64,000 nucleotides of DNA, from the NCBI RefSeq assembly GCF_002205675.1, contig NZ_NISK01000001.1, forward strand, positions 1,272,320 to 1,336,319, in the 5' to 3' direction. This document shows positions 25,564-34,062 of this stretch, piece by piece (the stretch's first letter is position 1; each line of letters opens with the position of its first letter). The translations under genes and the position numbers were made by a program. Source of the stretch: Sphingopyxis bauzanensis. Lineage in GTDB: Bacteria > Pseudomonadota > Alphaproteobacteria > Sphingomonadales > Sphingomonadaceae. The notes below the pieces were generated by a model, which was not told the origin of the DNA, ran no database searches, and was given only the letters and a program-made list of their open reading frames with translations.

Positions 25564-26812
25564 GACGCCCAGCCGCCGCGCGCTGCTGACGGGCCTTGCT
25601 GCGCTGCCCGTCGCAGCAACCGCGGCTGCGGCCGAGCGCCGTTCGAAGAAACGCAAACCCGCGAAGCCCAAGGTCCAGCATGTCGACGTCGCGATCATCG
25701 GCGCCGGGGTGTTCGGCGCCTGGACCGCCTGGCATCTGCTCCGCGCGGGCAAATCGGTGCGGCTGTTCGACGCCTACGGAGCCGGTCATGTCCGCGCGTC
25801 GTCGGGCGGCGAGAGCCGCGTCATCCGCATGGGCTATGGCGCCGACGCCATCTATTCGGAGATGGCGCGCGAATCTTTGCCCTATTGGAAGTCGCTCTCC
25901 GACACCGCCAGCGCGCCGATCTTTCATAACACCGGCGTGCTGTGGTTCGGGCCGCAGGGCGATGCCTACACCGCGCAGTCGCTCGCGTGGTTGCAAGCGA
26001 ACCGGGTTGGGCATGAGCATGGCGACGTCCGCTGGCTGCAGAACAAGTACCGCCAGATGCAGTTTTACCAAGGCGAAACCGGCGTCCTCGAAACCGAAAC
26101 CGGCGCGTTGATCGCCGGGCGCGGCGTACAGGAAGTGATCGCCGATGCGCAGATCACGGTCGAGCGCGTCGTCATGCCCGCACCCCTGCTGTCAAAACGG
26201 ATAAAGCGTCACAGCCTCCCCGACGGCGGCACCGCCGACCATCTCGTCTATGCCCTCGGCCCCTGGCTCGCCGAACTCTTCCCGCAGCAGCTCATGAACA
26301 AGATCGTCGCGACGCGGCAGGAAGTCTATCATTTCGGCGCGCCGCAGGGCGACACGCGCTTCGCCCCGCCCGAGCTGCCGGTGTGGGCCGACAACAGCAA
26401 CAATGGCATTTTTTACGGCATCCCCGATCTCGAGGGGGCGGGGTTCAAGATCGCGATCGATCGGCACGGCCCGATGATCGATCCCGACACGATGGAACGG
26501 CAACTGACCCCGGCGGGGATTGCCGAGGCGCGGGCCTATATCGCCCGCCGCTTCCCAGCCCTCGCCTCAGCACCGCTGATCGGCGGGCGCGTCTGCCAAT
26601 ATGAGAATAGCTCGAACGGCGACTATCTGATCGACCGCTTTCCGGGACAGGAGCGCGTGTGGCTGGTCGGCGGCGGATCGGGGCATGGGTTCAAGAACGG
26701 ACCCGCAGTGGGCAAGCGCGTGGCAGCGCATATCCTTGCTCCGAAACTGGCCATCGAACCGCGCTTCAGCTTTGCGACCAAGGGGACGGTGGCGGCGCGA
26801 ACCGTCTTCTAA
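25550..26812 (+). CDS. FAD-dependent oxidoreductase (sarcosine-oxidase-like), Tat-exported
   Basis: This 420-residue flavoprotein has a Tat signal (SRRALLTGL) at the N-terminus. The FAD-binding Rossmann motif VAIIGAGVFGAWTAWHLL follows near residue 50, with an ESRVIRMGYG segment after it. The C-terminal part, VWLVGGGSGHGFKNGPAVGK, is typical of DAO/monomeric sarcosine oxidase proteins. GTG at 25550 is chosen because it is 14 bp before the upstream stop; the longer frame would cut into the amidohydrolase gene. The substrate is probably an N-methyl or D-amino acid, by family only. Confidence 0.88.
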   Translation: MAGGKTPSRRALLTGLAALPVAATAAAAERRSKKRKPAKPKVQHVDVAIIGAGVFGAWTAWHLLRAGKSVRLFDAYGAGHVRASSGGESRVIRMGYGADAIYSEMARESLPYWKSLSDTASAPIFHNTGVLWFGPQGDAYTAQSLAWLQANRVGHEHGDVRWLQNKYRQMQFYQGETGVLETETGALIAGRGVQEVIADAQITVERVVMPAPLLSKRIKRHSLPDGGTADHLVYALGPWLAELFPQQLMNKIVATRQEVYHFGAPQGDTRFAPPELPVWADNSNNGIFYGIPDLEGAGFKIAIDRHGPMIDPDTMERQLTPAGIAEARAYIARRFPALASAPLIGGRVCQYENSSNGDYLIDRFPGQERVWLVGGGSGHGFKNGPAVGKRVAAHILAPKLAIEPRFSFATKGTVAARTVF

Positions 26813-26815
26813 ATT

Positions 26816-26899
26816 CGTCATTGCGAGGAGCGAAGCGACGCGGCAATCCAGACCGTGCGTAAACCGCCTTGGATTGCTTCGCTTCGCTCGCAATGCCGG
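26816..26899. repeat. Palindromic intergenic repeat, family A
   Basis: About 84 bp read CGTCATTGCGAGGAGCGAAG at the left and CTTCGCTCGCAATGCCGG at the right, with inner CAATCCAG/TTGGATTG. It overlaps the leader of the lldD gene, so it may affect its expression. Confidence 0.9.
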
Positions 26900-26916
26900 G
26901 TGAGAATGGGGCAAAT

Positions 26917-28065
26917 ATGAAACTCACCGACTGCCACAATATCGACGACTTCCGCGCGCTGGCAAAACGTCGCCTACCCTGGCCGGTGTTCGATTATATC
27001 GACGGCGCCGCCGACGACGAAGTCACCCGCCGCCGCAACCGCGCCGCGTTCGACGATTGCGACCTCATCCCGCGCGTCCTCGCCGGGGTCGCAAGCGTCG
27101 ACATGCGCACCACGCTGTTCGGGCGCGAAATGGCGATGCCGCTGTTCCTGTCACCCACTGCGCTCCAGCGGCTGTTTCACTGGCAGGGCGAGCGCGCCGT
27201 CCTCCGCGCCGCCGCGAACGCCGGGACAATGGCGGGCATCTCCAGTCTTGCCACCATCAGCCTGGCAGAAGCGGGGGCGCTGACCGACGGTCCCAAGCTG
27301 TTCCAGCTGTATGTCCACAAGGACGAAGGACTCAACCGCGCAATGCTCGCCGCCGCGCACGACGCGAAATTCGACGCCGTGGCGCTTACCGTCGACACGA
27401 TCGTCGGCGGCAACCGCGAACGCTGCCTGCGCTCGGGCTTCACCTCGCCGCCGCGTTTCACTCCGGGCAATATGCTGAGCTACGCCGCCAAGCCCGGTTG
27501 GGGGCTCAACTATGTCTGCCGCGAAAAATTCAGTCTGCCCAACCTCGCGACCCATGTGTCCGAAGGGTCGAGCGTCCCCAAATCGGTCGCCGACTATTTC
27601 ACCTCGATGCTCGACCAGAGCCTCGACTGGAAGCGCGCCGCGGCGATCCGCCAGCAATGGGACGGCCCCTTCTGCCTCAAAGGCATCGTTGCAGTTGAGG
27701 ATGCCCGCCGCGCCGTGGAGATCGGCGCCACCGCGATCATGGTATCGAACCATGGCGGCCGCCAACTCGACGGCAGCCGCGCGCCGTTCGATGCGCTCGC
27801 CGAAATCGTCGATGCCGTCGGCGACCGGATCGAGGTGATCTGCGATGGCGGCATCACCCGGGGCACGCATGTGCTCAAAGCGCTTTCGGTCGGCGCGAAG
27901 GCCTGTTCCGGCGGCCGCCTATACCTCTACGCGCTCGCCGCGGCGGGCGAGGAAGGCGTGGCGCGCGCCATCGCGCTGCTGCGCGCCGAGATGGAGCGCG
28001 GGATGAAATTGATGGGAGCCAAGACGCTGTTGGATCTCGGCCCCCACAATCTGCGCTGGCGGTAG
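26917..28065 (+). CDS. lldD: FMN-dependent alpha-hydroxyacid dehydrogenase (L-lactate dehydrogenase type)
   Basis: This 382-residue FMN enzyme oxidises 2-hydroxyacids. It starts KLTDCHNIDDFRALAKRRLP and WPVFDYIDGAADDEVT. The signature SNHGGRQLDG carries the catalytic His and Arg, and LYVHKDEGLNR and ICDGGITRGTHV bind FMN. Length and motifs match LldD, probably feeding the respiratory chain; glycolate or other 2-hydroxyacids remain possible. The ATG at 26917 lies in the repeat-flanked leader. Confidence 0.88.
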   Translation: MKLTDCHNIDDFRALAKRRLPWPVFDYIDGAADDEVTRRRNRAAFDDCDLIPRVLAGVASVDMRTTLFGREMAMPLFLSPTALQRLFHWQGERAVLRAAANAGTMAGISSLATISLAEAGALTDGPKLFQLYVHKDEGLNRAMLAAAHDAKFDAVALTVDTIVGGNRERCLRSGFTSPPRFTPGNMLSYAAKPGWGLNYVCREKFSLPNLATHVSEGSSVPKSVADYFTSMLDQSLDWKRAAAIRQQWDGPFCLKGIVAVEDARRAVEIGATAIMVSNHGGRQLDGSRAPFDALAEIVDAVGDRIEVICDGGITRGTHVLKALSVGAKACSGGRLYLYALAAAGEEGVARAIALLRAEMERGMKLMGAKTLLDLGPHNLRWR

Positions 28066-28067
28066 CA

Positions 28068-28205
28068 TGATCCTCCCTGCGGCGAAACCGTGGGGAGGGG
28101 GACCGCCGCGACGCGGTGGTGGAGGGGCAGCGACGGCAGCGCCAAAGCCGCTCCGTCAGTCCTGCGGACTGCCACCTCCCCATCGCAGCGCGACAGGGAG
28201 GATCA
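28068..28205. repeat. Palindromic intergenic repeat, family C
   Basis: This copy is about 138 bp, opening TGATCCTCCCTGCGGCGAAA and closing GCGCGACAGGGAGGATCAG, with an inner inverted pair GGAGGGGCAGCG. It is intergenic between lldD and creD, which are convergent. It plausibly ends both transcripts. Confidence 0.88.
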
Positions 28206-28211
28206 GTCACA

Positions 28212-29696
28212 TCACACCGCGGGCAACGCCTCATCCTTCTTCCCCAGCCCGCTCCAGTCGATGCTCCGCGTCATGTACATCACGCCGGCGAGGGCGAAGA
28301 ACATCAGCACCGAACCGATCAGCAGCGAATAGGCCTCAAGGTTGAGCAGCACATAAAGCAGCGCATACAGTCCGACCAGCATCGCGGCCAGGAACCGCGC
28401 GCGCTTCCAGCTTTTCAGCACCGCCGCGCTGTAAAAGGCCAGCAACCCGATGATCGCCGCCGACGCCAGCATATAGGCGAAGGTAAAGCCGATCACCTCG
28501 GCGAACGCCAGCAGCAGCACGAAGAACAGCACCAGTGCGATGCCGGTCAGCAGATATTCGGCCGGCGCCACCCGCGCCCCCGCGATGATGTCGAACATCA
28601 GGAAGGCGACGAAGGTAAAACCAATGAACAGGAAGCCGTATTTGATCGCGCGATCGACCTGGCTGTACAGGTCGACGGGTTCAATCAGGCTGATCGCCAC
28701 GGCTTTGGCGGTCCCGCCCGACGCTTCACCTGCACTGCCATCGCTCGGCGCCGAAACGGCTACCGCGTCGACATAGGCGTCGCGCGGGCCATAGTTGGAC
28801 GTTACGGGCGGCGACAAATCGCCGGTCAGCACCTGCGCCTGTCCCAATGCCAGGTTCGGCACCGCATAGGTGGCCGTAAATCCGCTGGCCGTCACACTGC
28901 GCTTCGCGGGGAGGAAATCGCCGCCGAAGCTCGGGTTCGGCCAACTCGACTTGACCGTCCAGCGCGTATCGACCCCGCGCGGGATCAGCTTGAAATCGCC
29001 CAGCCCGCGCACGCCGATCTTGTAATCGACCTTCAGCGGCGCCGCTGCGCTCCAGTCGACAAAGGCGAAGGTGCCCGAATTGCCGGTCGAGAGCAGCCCC
29101 TTTCCGGGCTGCAATGCCAGCGGCGTACCGTTGACCGCCACGCTATTGCCATCGACTAGCCCGCGCGCGTCGCTGACCCCCAGCCGCACTTCGGCGCGAT
29201 CGAGCATCAGCGCCTCGCGCGCAACGCCAAAGCGCGCGATGTCGGCGGGCAGCACGAAATCGGCGCTGCCCGAAATCTGGCTTTCGTAAACGACCGTCTC
29301 GTAAATCGCTTTCTTGCGCTTTTCGGGCTTAATGACGACGTCGGCTGTATTGGCTTGCGGTGACAGGTAGAGGTTGCGGATCGTGTTCATCGTCCGCGTC
29401 ACATCCTTGCCATTCTCGGTTACCGTGGTCGTTTCCGTCGCACGATAGGGGATGACTATCACCGGTCCGGCGATCGTCTGTTGCCCTCCCCAGCCCTGCC
29501 CGATCGACGCCTGCGCAGTTTCGGCCTGCTGCTGGCGATCCCACAGCAGCCCGTAGATCATGAGGAGCGGCACCATCAGCGCGACGGCGATCAGTACCGC
29601 GATGACCAGCTTGACGCCCGGACTGCGCTCGCTGCGCGCGGGCGGATTCGACGATGAAACGGGGGGAACAGAAACGCTCTGAGAGGCTTGAGTCAT
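28212..29696 (-). CDS. creD: Inner-membrane cell envelope integrity protein CreD
   Basis: This 494-residue protein has one N-terminal membrane helix (VKLVIAVLIAVALMVPLLMIYG). A large periplasmic beta-rich region runs from about 60 to 320. Several helices fill the C-terminal half, including YGFLFIGFTFVAFLMFDII and YLLTGIALVLFFVLLLAFAE. CreD-type motifs such as GPVIVIPY are present. The function is unclear in general and is linked to envelope stress and beta-lactam resistance. No creBC is seen beside it. The leader carries GAAACGAGAG before the ATG. Confidence 0.9.
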   Translation of the reverse strand: MTQASQSVSVPPVSSSNPPARSERSPGVKLVIAVLIAVALMVPLLMIYGLLWDRQQQAETAQASIGQGWGGQQTIAGPVIVIPYRATETTTVTENGKDVTRTMNTIRNLYLSPQANTADVVIKPEKRKKAIYETVVYESQISGSADFVLPADIARFGVAREALMLDRAEVRLGVSDARGLVDGNSVAVNGTPLALQPGKGLLSTGNSGTFAFVDWSAAAPLKVDYKIGVRGLGDFKLIPRGVDTRWTVKSSWPNPSFGGDFLPAKRSVTASGFTATYAVPNLALGQAQVLTGDLSPPVTSNYGPRDAYVDAVAVSAPSDGSAGEASGGTAKAVAISLIEPVDLYSQVDRAIKYGFLFIGFTFVAFLMFDIIAGARVAPAEYLLTGIALVLFFVLLLAFAEVIGFTFAYMLASAAIIGLLAFYSAAVLKSWKRARFLAAMLVGLYALLYVLLNLEAYSLLIGSVLMFFALAGVMYMTRSIDWSGLGKKDEALPAV

Positions 29697-29798
29697 GGGG
29701 GGAATACTCTCGTTTCTTCAATTTGTCGATGAATTTGCACGGTTCATCGACGCGGTCAAGCGTGATGCGATGAGGCACCCGCCTGTGCCCCATGCACG

Positions 29799-29833
29799 AA
29801 AAAGGGGGCAGCCTCCCCCGAAGCCGCCCCCTT
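29799..29833 (-). terminator. Intrinsic terminator of the TorF porin gene
   Basis: Read on the minus strand, GGGGGCGGC and GCTGCCCCC form a nine-position stem with one mismatch, followed by TTTTT. It lies 29 bp past the porin stop codon. Confidence 0.8.
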
Positions 29834-29861
29834 AACGCGTGGTCGCTGACCCGCTAGGCGA

Positions 29862-30608
29862 TCAGAAAGAAATGCCCAGCGTAAAGACCACGGTTGGATC
29901 GAACAGCGTGTCGATGGCTTTGACGCCCGACTTTTTGATGTCGGTGTCGACATATTGCACGGTAAAAGTCGCGGGACCGGCGGCGAACGAGGCGCCGAGC
30001 ATCCAGTCGAGATAATTGCCGCCGGGCGCCAGCGCGCCGAGCGATCCGTCGGTGTAACCAAGCGCGGCGTTCAGCGTCACTGGTGTATCGGCAATGCCAT
30101 AGCCAAGGCCAAGGTTCAGATAGATATTGTCGTTGCTACCCAGCGAATTCTGATCGGGGGCATAGTACACACTTCCGGTGGCCGAAACGGGACCAAGGTC
30201 GTGCGACAGCTTGCCGACGACTTCGATATAGTCGCTGGGCCCCGCAAAGCTCTGGTTGCCGGGATAGACATAATAGATGGCCCCGATATCGACCGAAGTC
30301 CCCGGTGCGACCTCGGTCGCGAAACCGCCATAGAGGTTGAGTTCATATTTGCCGTACAACGGGCTGTCGGGAAGCGTCGACCCCCACACGCCGGCGTAAA
30401 AGCCGCTTTCGTGGCTGGCGGTCAGCGTCGACTGAAGTGCAACCTTTTCGTTCGACAGCGAAATGCCGCGGAAGCGATAGTCCGACACAACCGAAACGCC
30501 GCCCGAAAGCGAGACCGGGCCGCTGGCTTCTTCTTGGGCGAAGGCGGGCCTCGACATCGCCGACGCGGCGAGCAGCATGCCGAAACACGCTTTGGTAAGA
30601 AACTTCAT
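29862..30608 (-). CDS. TorF-family putative porin
   Basis: This 248-residue outer-membrane protein begins with a signal peptide (MKFLTKACFGMLLAASAMSRPAFA). The remainder is a typical alternating beta-strand barrel with an SGGVSVVSDYRFRGISLS start, the hallmark of the TorF/Gcw_chp family. It also has the closing VVFTLGISF C-terminal strand with terminal Phe. The role is unspecified outer-membrane uptake. A terminator follows the stop. The start at 30608 is preceded by GGGGGATCACC. Confidence 0.88.
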   Translation of the reverse strand: MKFLTKACFGMLLAASAMSRPAFAQEEASGPVSLSGGVSVVSDYRFRGISLSNEKVALQSTLTASHESGFYAGVWGSTLPDSPLYGKYELNLYGGFATEVAPGTSVDIGAIYYVYPGNQSFAGPSDYIEVVGKLSHDLGPVSATGSVYYAPDQNSLGSNDNIYLNLGLGYGIADTPVTLNAALGYTDGSLGALAPGGNYLDWMLGASFAAGPATFTVQYVDTDIKKSGVKAIDTLFDPTVVFTLGISF

Positions 30609-30869
30609 GGGTGATCCCCCTAGTAAAAAAAACGGATCGTCCCGGCCTGCTGTGCGCGTCCACGCCTCTTCGTGCGGGCCTGTGACGTCGAACGCTTTCG
30701 AAATTGCCGATTTTGCTGCAATGCACAAACAAAAATTGCGCATGGTGGCGATTCAACGTCAGAGTGTGTCTTTCGCGCAACAGCCGCGCCGCACATGCTT
30801 GGCTTTGCCAATCGCCCGCCGGACCGCTAAAGAGCAGCGCATCCTCCCCTTTCGATCGAGCCCGAACCC
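30609..30869. other. Divergent promoter region between the porin and ispG
   Basis: The 261-bp gap holds the promoters of two divergent genes. It carries some A/T-rich stretches (TTTTTTACTAGG and CAAAAATTGCGCATGG) but no element I could assign confidently. No small gene is apparent. Confidence 0.5.
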
Positions 30870-32021
30870 ATGAGCGATCACAATCCCGGCCTGCGCCCCT
30901 GGCGCGACATCGCGCGGCGAACCAGCCGCCAGATCATGGTCGGCACTGTCCCGGTCGGCGGCGGCGCACCGATCACGGTGCAGACGATGACCAACACGCT
31001 GACCAGCGACCCGGTCGCGACGATCGATCAGATTCGCCGCTGCGAAGAGGCGGGCGCCGACCTGATCCGCGTGTCGTGCCCCGACACCGAATCGACCGCG
31101 GCGCTCGGCAAGATCGTCCGCGCCGCACGTATCCCGATCATCGCCGACATCCACTTTCACTATAAGCGCGCGCTCGAAGCCGCAGATGCTGGCGCCGCCT
31201 GCCTGCGTATCAACCCCGGCAACATCGGATCTTCGGAGCGCGTCGGCGAAGTCGTCCGCGCCGCCAAGGCCAACGGTTGCGCGATCCGCATCGGCGTCAA
31301 CGCCGGCAGCCTCGAAAAAGACCTGCTCGAAAAATACGGCGAGCCCTGCCCCGAGGCGCTCGTCGAAAGCGCGCTTGACCATATCAAGCTGCTTCAAGAC
31401 CATGATTTCCACGAGTATAAGGTCGCGGTGAAGGCGAGCGACGTCTTCCTCGCGGTTGCCGCCTATGCGCAGCTCGCCGATGCGGTCGACTGCCCGCTCC
31501 ACCTCGGCATCACCGAAGCAGGCGGGTTAATCGGCGGCACCGTCAAATCGGCGCTCGGCATCGGCAACCTGCTTTGGGCCGGCATCGGCGATACGATCCG
31601 CGTCAGCCTCTCCGCCGAACCCGAAGAAGAAGTCCGCGTCGGTTACGAGATCCTGAAATCGCTGGGCCTCAGAACCCGCGGCGTCCGCGTCGTGTCCTGC
31701 CCCAGCTGCGCGCGGCAGGGCTTCGACGTCATCCGCACCGTTCAGGCGCTCGAAGAAGCGCTCGGCCACATCAAGACCCCGATGTCGCTCTCGGTCCTCG
31801 GCTGCGTCGTCAACGGCCCCGGCGAAGCGCGCGAAACCGACATCGGCATCACCGGCGGCGGCAATGGCAAGCATATGGTCTATCTGTCGGGGGTCACCGA
31901 CCACCATGTCGCCGACGCCGACATGATCGGCCATATCGTCAAACTAGTCGAAGCCAAGGCCGCCGAGATCGACGCAGGCAGTTCGGTCAGCATGGACGTC
32001 GCGCACGGCAAGGCGGCGTAG
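30870..32021 (+). CDS. ispG: 4-hydroxy-3-methylbut-2-enyl diphosphate synthase (flavodoxin)
   Basis: IspG (GcpE) makes HMBPP in the non-mevalonate isoprenoid pathway using a 4Fe-4S cluster. The 383-residue length is typical. Motifs include [20 protein letters not shown] near the start, [16 protein letters not shown] and [18 protein letters not shown]. The iron-sulfur cysteines lie in [15 protein letters not shown] and [15 protein letters not shown]. It appears monocistronic and is convergent with pip. Confidence 0.96.
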   Translation: MSDHNPGLRPWRDIARRTSRQIMVGTVPVGGGAPITVQTMTNTLTSDPVATIDQIRRCEEAGADLIRVSCPDTESTAALGKIVRAARIPIIADIHFHYKRALEAADAGAACLRINPGNIGSSERVGEVVRAAKANGCAIRIGVNAGSLEKDLLEKYGEPCPEALVESALDHIKLLQDHDFHEYKVAVKASDVFLAVAAYAQLADAVDCPLHLGITEAGGLIGGTVKSALGIGNLLWAGIGDTIRVSLSAEPEEEVRVGYEILKSLGLRTRGVRVVSCPSCARQGFDVIRTVQALEEALGHIKTPMSLSVLGCVVNGPGEARETDIGITGGGNGKHMVYLSGVTDHHVADADMIGHIVKLVEAKAAEIDAGSSVSMDVAHGKAA

Positions 32022-32036
32022 GCGCGCCTCCGCGGC

Positions 32037-33131
32037 TTAAGCGCGGACCAGCGGCGCCATCCCGTCCATCACCGCGGTCAGCGCCAGCGCATTTTCGCGC
32101 TCCATCGCGCTATGCCCGGCGTTGGTGACGACATAAGACACCGGCTCCGTCCCCGCCGCGCGGAGCGCTTCGACCAGCCGCGATGCCTGGGTCAACGGGC
32201 AGACCTCGTCGAAGCGGCCATGGACGATGTGGATCGGGATTGCCGCGAGCGTCGCGATATTGTCGAAGAAATGCCCCGCCGGAATGAACAGACTATTCGC
32301 AAAATAATGCGCCTCGATCTGCGCAAAACACAGCGCGAAATCGGCCTCGCCGAATTTCCCGGTATCGGCGGCTTCGGGGATCATGTTTGAAATCACCCCC
32401 TCCCACAGCGACCACGTCACTGCCGCTTCCATTTGCCGCGCCTTTTCCGCCGCGCTGGCCGGCACCATGTCGAAAATCGCCTTGTACGACGCCATGACAT
32501 CGCCGCGCTCGGCCGGGGTCAGGACGTTCAGCAGCGCCGCCCATTCACCCGGATATTTGATATACGCCCCCGGCGCGGTCAGACCATAGGGGTTGGCTTG
32601 CCATGTCGCGGCATTGCCTTGATACAGATAGTCGAGGTCTTCCGGCGCGCCCAGAAAAATGCCGCGCAGGATCAGGCTGGCGCAATGCGCAGGGTGCGCG
32701 ATGGCATAGGCCATCGCCAGCGTGCTGCCCCAGCTACCGCCAAACACATGCATCGCCCCCGTAATCGCCAGATGATCGCGCAACTTTTCGATATCGCCGA
32801 TCAGGTTGGCGGTTGTGTTCTTGGCCAGCGCCGCCCCCGGTCCCGCCGACGCAACATTGGGTTCGCTCTTGCCGCACCCGCGCTGGTCGAACAGGACGAC
32901 ACGATAGCGTAGGGGATCGAAAAAGCGCGCCATCGCCGGGGCGCACGCGCCGCCGGGGCCGCCGTGCAGGAACATCACCGGTTCGCCCGCCGGATTGCCA
33001 TATTCCTCCCAATAGATGCGATGCGCGGGATCGACATCGACCTCCAGCCAGCCGAAATTCAGGCACGGCGGCTGCGGATAAACCCAAGCGTCGCCGATCT
33101 TGCTGCTCGCCTGAAGCCGGGAAAAATCCAT
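32037..33131 (-). CDS. pip: Prolyl aminopeptidase (proline iminopeptidase)
   Basis: This 364-residue alpha/beta hydrolase of peptidase family S33 cleaves N-terminal proline. The oxyanion HGGPGG in MFLHGGPGGACAPAMARF, FDQRGCGKSEPN and the nucleophile GGSWGSTLAMAYAI are classic. The catalytic Asp and His lie in the C-terminal HGRFDEVCP and NAGHSAM. ATG at 33131 is preferred because CGAGGA lies nine bases upstream; an upstream GTG at 33197 has no clear ribosome site. Confidence 0.93.
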   Translation of the reverse strand: MDFSRLQASSKIGDAWVYPQPPCLNFGWLEVDVDPAHRIYWEEYGNPAGEPVMFLHGGPGGACAPAMARFFDPLRYRVVLFDQRGCGKSEPNVASAGPGAALAKNTTANLIGDIEKLRDHLAITGAMHVFGGSWGSTLAMAYAIAHPAHCASLILRGIFLGAPEDLDYLYQGNAATWQANPYGLTAPGAYIKYPGEWAALLNVLTPAERGDVMASYKAIFDMVPASAAEKARQMEAAVTWSLWEGVISNMIPEAADTGKFGEADFALCFAQIEAHYFANSLFIPAGHFFDNIATLAAIPIHIVHGRFDEVCPLTQASRLVEALRAAGTEPVSYVVTNAGHSAMERENALALTAVMDGMAPLVRA

Positions 33132-33210
33132 CGCCGCTATCCTCGCTGCCACCGTGGGGGGAACCAATGGCTTAACCGCCACAGCCGCCATGTCCACCCG
33201 GCGGACGATA

Positions 33211-33936
33211 TTAGGCGGCGTCGTGAAAGATGATCCCCAGCGTACGGCGATGCCCCGACCGGACTTCGCTGACCCCGTGGCGCATCGCCACCCGGTAGTC
33301 GCCGCGGCTGCCCGCGACCGGCCGTTCGTTCACCGCGAACACCACCGCGTCTCCGTGACCCAGCGGTACCACCGCAGCGCGCGACTGCATCCGCGGCCGC
33401 TGCTCGGTCAGCACAAACTCGCCGCCGGTGAAATCGGCCCCCGGGGCCGATAGCAGCACCGCTACCTGCAACGGAAATACCTCCACCCCATACAGGTCGC
33501 GGTGCAGGCAATTATAGTCGCCCGGCCCATATTGCAGCAACAGCGGCGTCGGCCGCACTTGCCCCGCGGCATGACACTGCGCCAGATAATTGGTGTGGTC
33601 CGCAGGAAAACGTTCAACGCGCTCCATCCGCTCGTGCCAGCGGTTCGCAACCGGGGCCAGCTGCGCGTAAAGCGCCCCGCGCAACCCCCCGACCAGTGGC
33701 GGCAATGGGTAAGAAAAATAGCGATATTCGCCGCGCCCAAACCCGTGCCGCGCCATCTGGACATGACTGCGGAACAATTCTTCCAGCGGATAGAGCGCGG
33801 CGGTATCGTAACACTCGGCGGCTGAGAGCAGCCGCGGCAGCACTGCCCACCCCTCGCGATCAAGCGCAGCGGCGAGGGCGGTCCAGTCCAGCGCGGCGAT
33901 GCGTGCGGTAACTTTGGTATCGTTCGTCTCGGTCAT
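33211..33936 (-). CDS. 2-oxoglutarate/Fe(II)-dependent dioxygenase
   Basis: This 241-residue protein has the double-stranded beta-helix iron site. The HxD pair is in NCLHRDLYGVEVFPLQVAVL, the distal His in MRHGVSEVRSGHRRTLG, and the Arg in that same segment for the 2OG carboxylate. The family is a 2OG-Fe(II) oxygenase related to prolyl-4-hydroxylase; DNA repair and peptide hydroxylation are both conceivable. The start at 33936 (MTETNDTKVTARIA) fits the domain start. It lies between pnp and pip. Confidence 0.85.
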   Translation of the reverse strand: MTETNDTKVTARIAALDWTALAAALDREGWAVLPRLLSAAECYDTAALYPLEELFRSHVQMARHGFGRGEYRYFSYPLPPLVGGLRGALYAQLAPVANRWHERMERVERFPADHTNYLAQCHAAGQVRPTPLLLQYGPGDYNCLHRDLYGVEVFPLQVAVLLSAPGADFTGGEFVLTEQRPRMQSRAAVVPLGHGDAVVFAVNERPVAGSRGDYRVAMRHGVSEVRSGHRRTLGIIFHDAA

Positions 33937-34010
33937 ACCCAGCCCCTGCCACGCCGCCGCCCCGCTTCCGCCCCGTTTCTTGCGATCAAAGCGCACGCGC
34001 CGTGGGCAAC

Positions 34011-34040
34011 AAAAAAAGGGGCCGCCGCAGCAACCCCTTT
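34011..34040 (-). terminator. Intrinsic terminator downstream of pnp
   Basis: On the minus strand AAAGGGG and CCCCTTT form a stem around a GC-rich loop and are followed by a run of T. It lies 22 bp beyond the pnp stop. Confidence 0.82.
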
Positions 34041-34062
34041 CCTTGTTCGATAAACCGAAGGC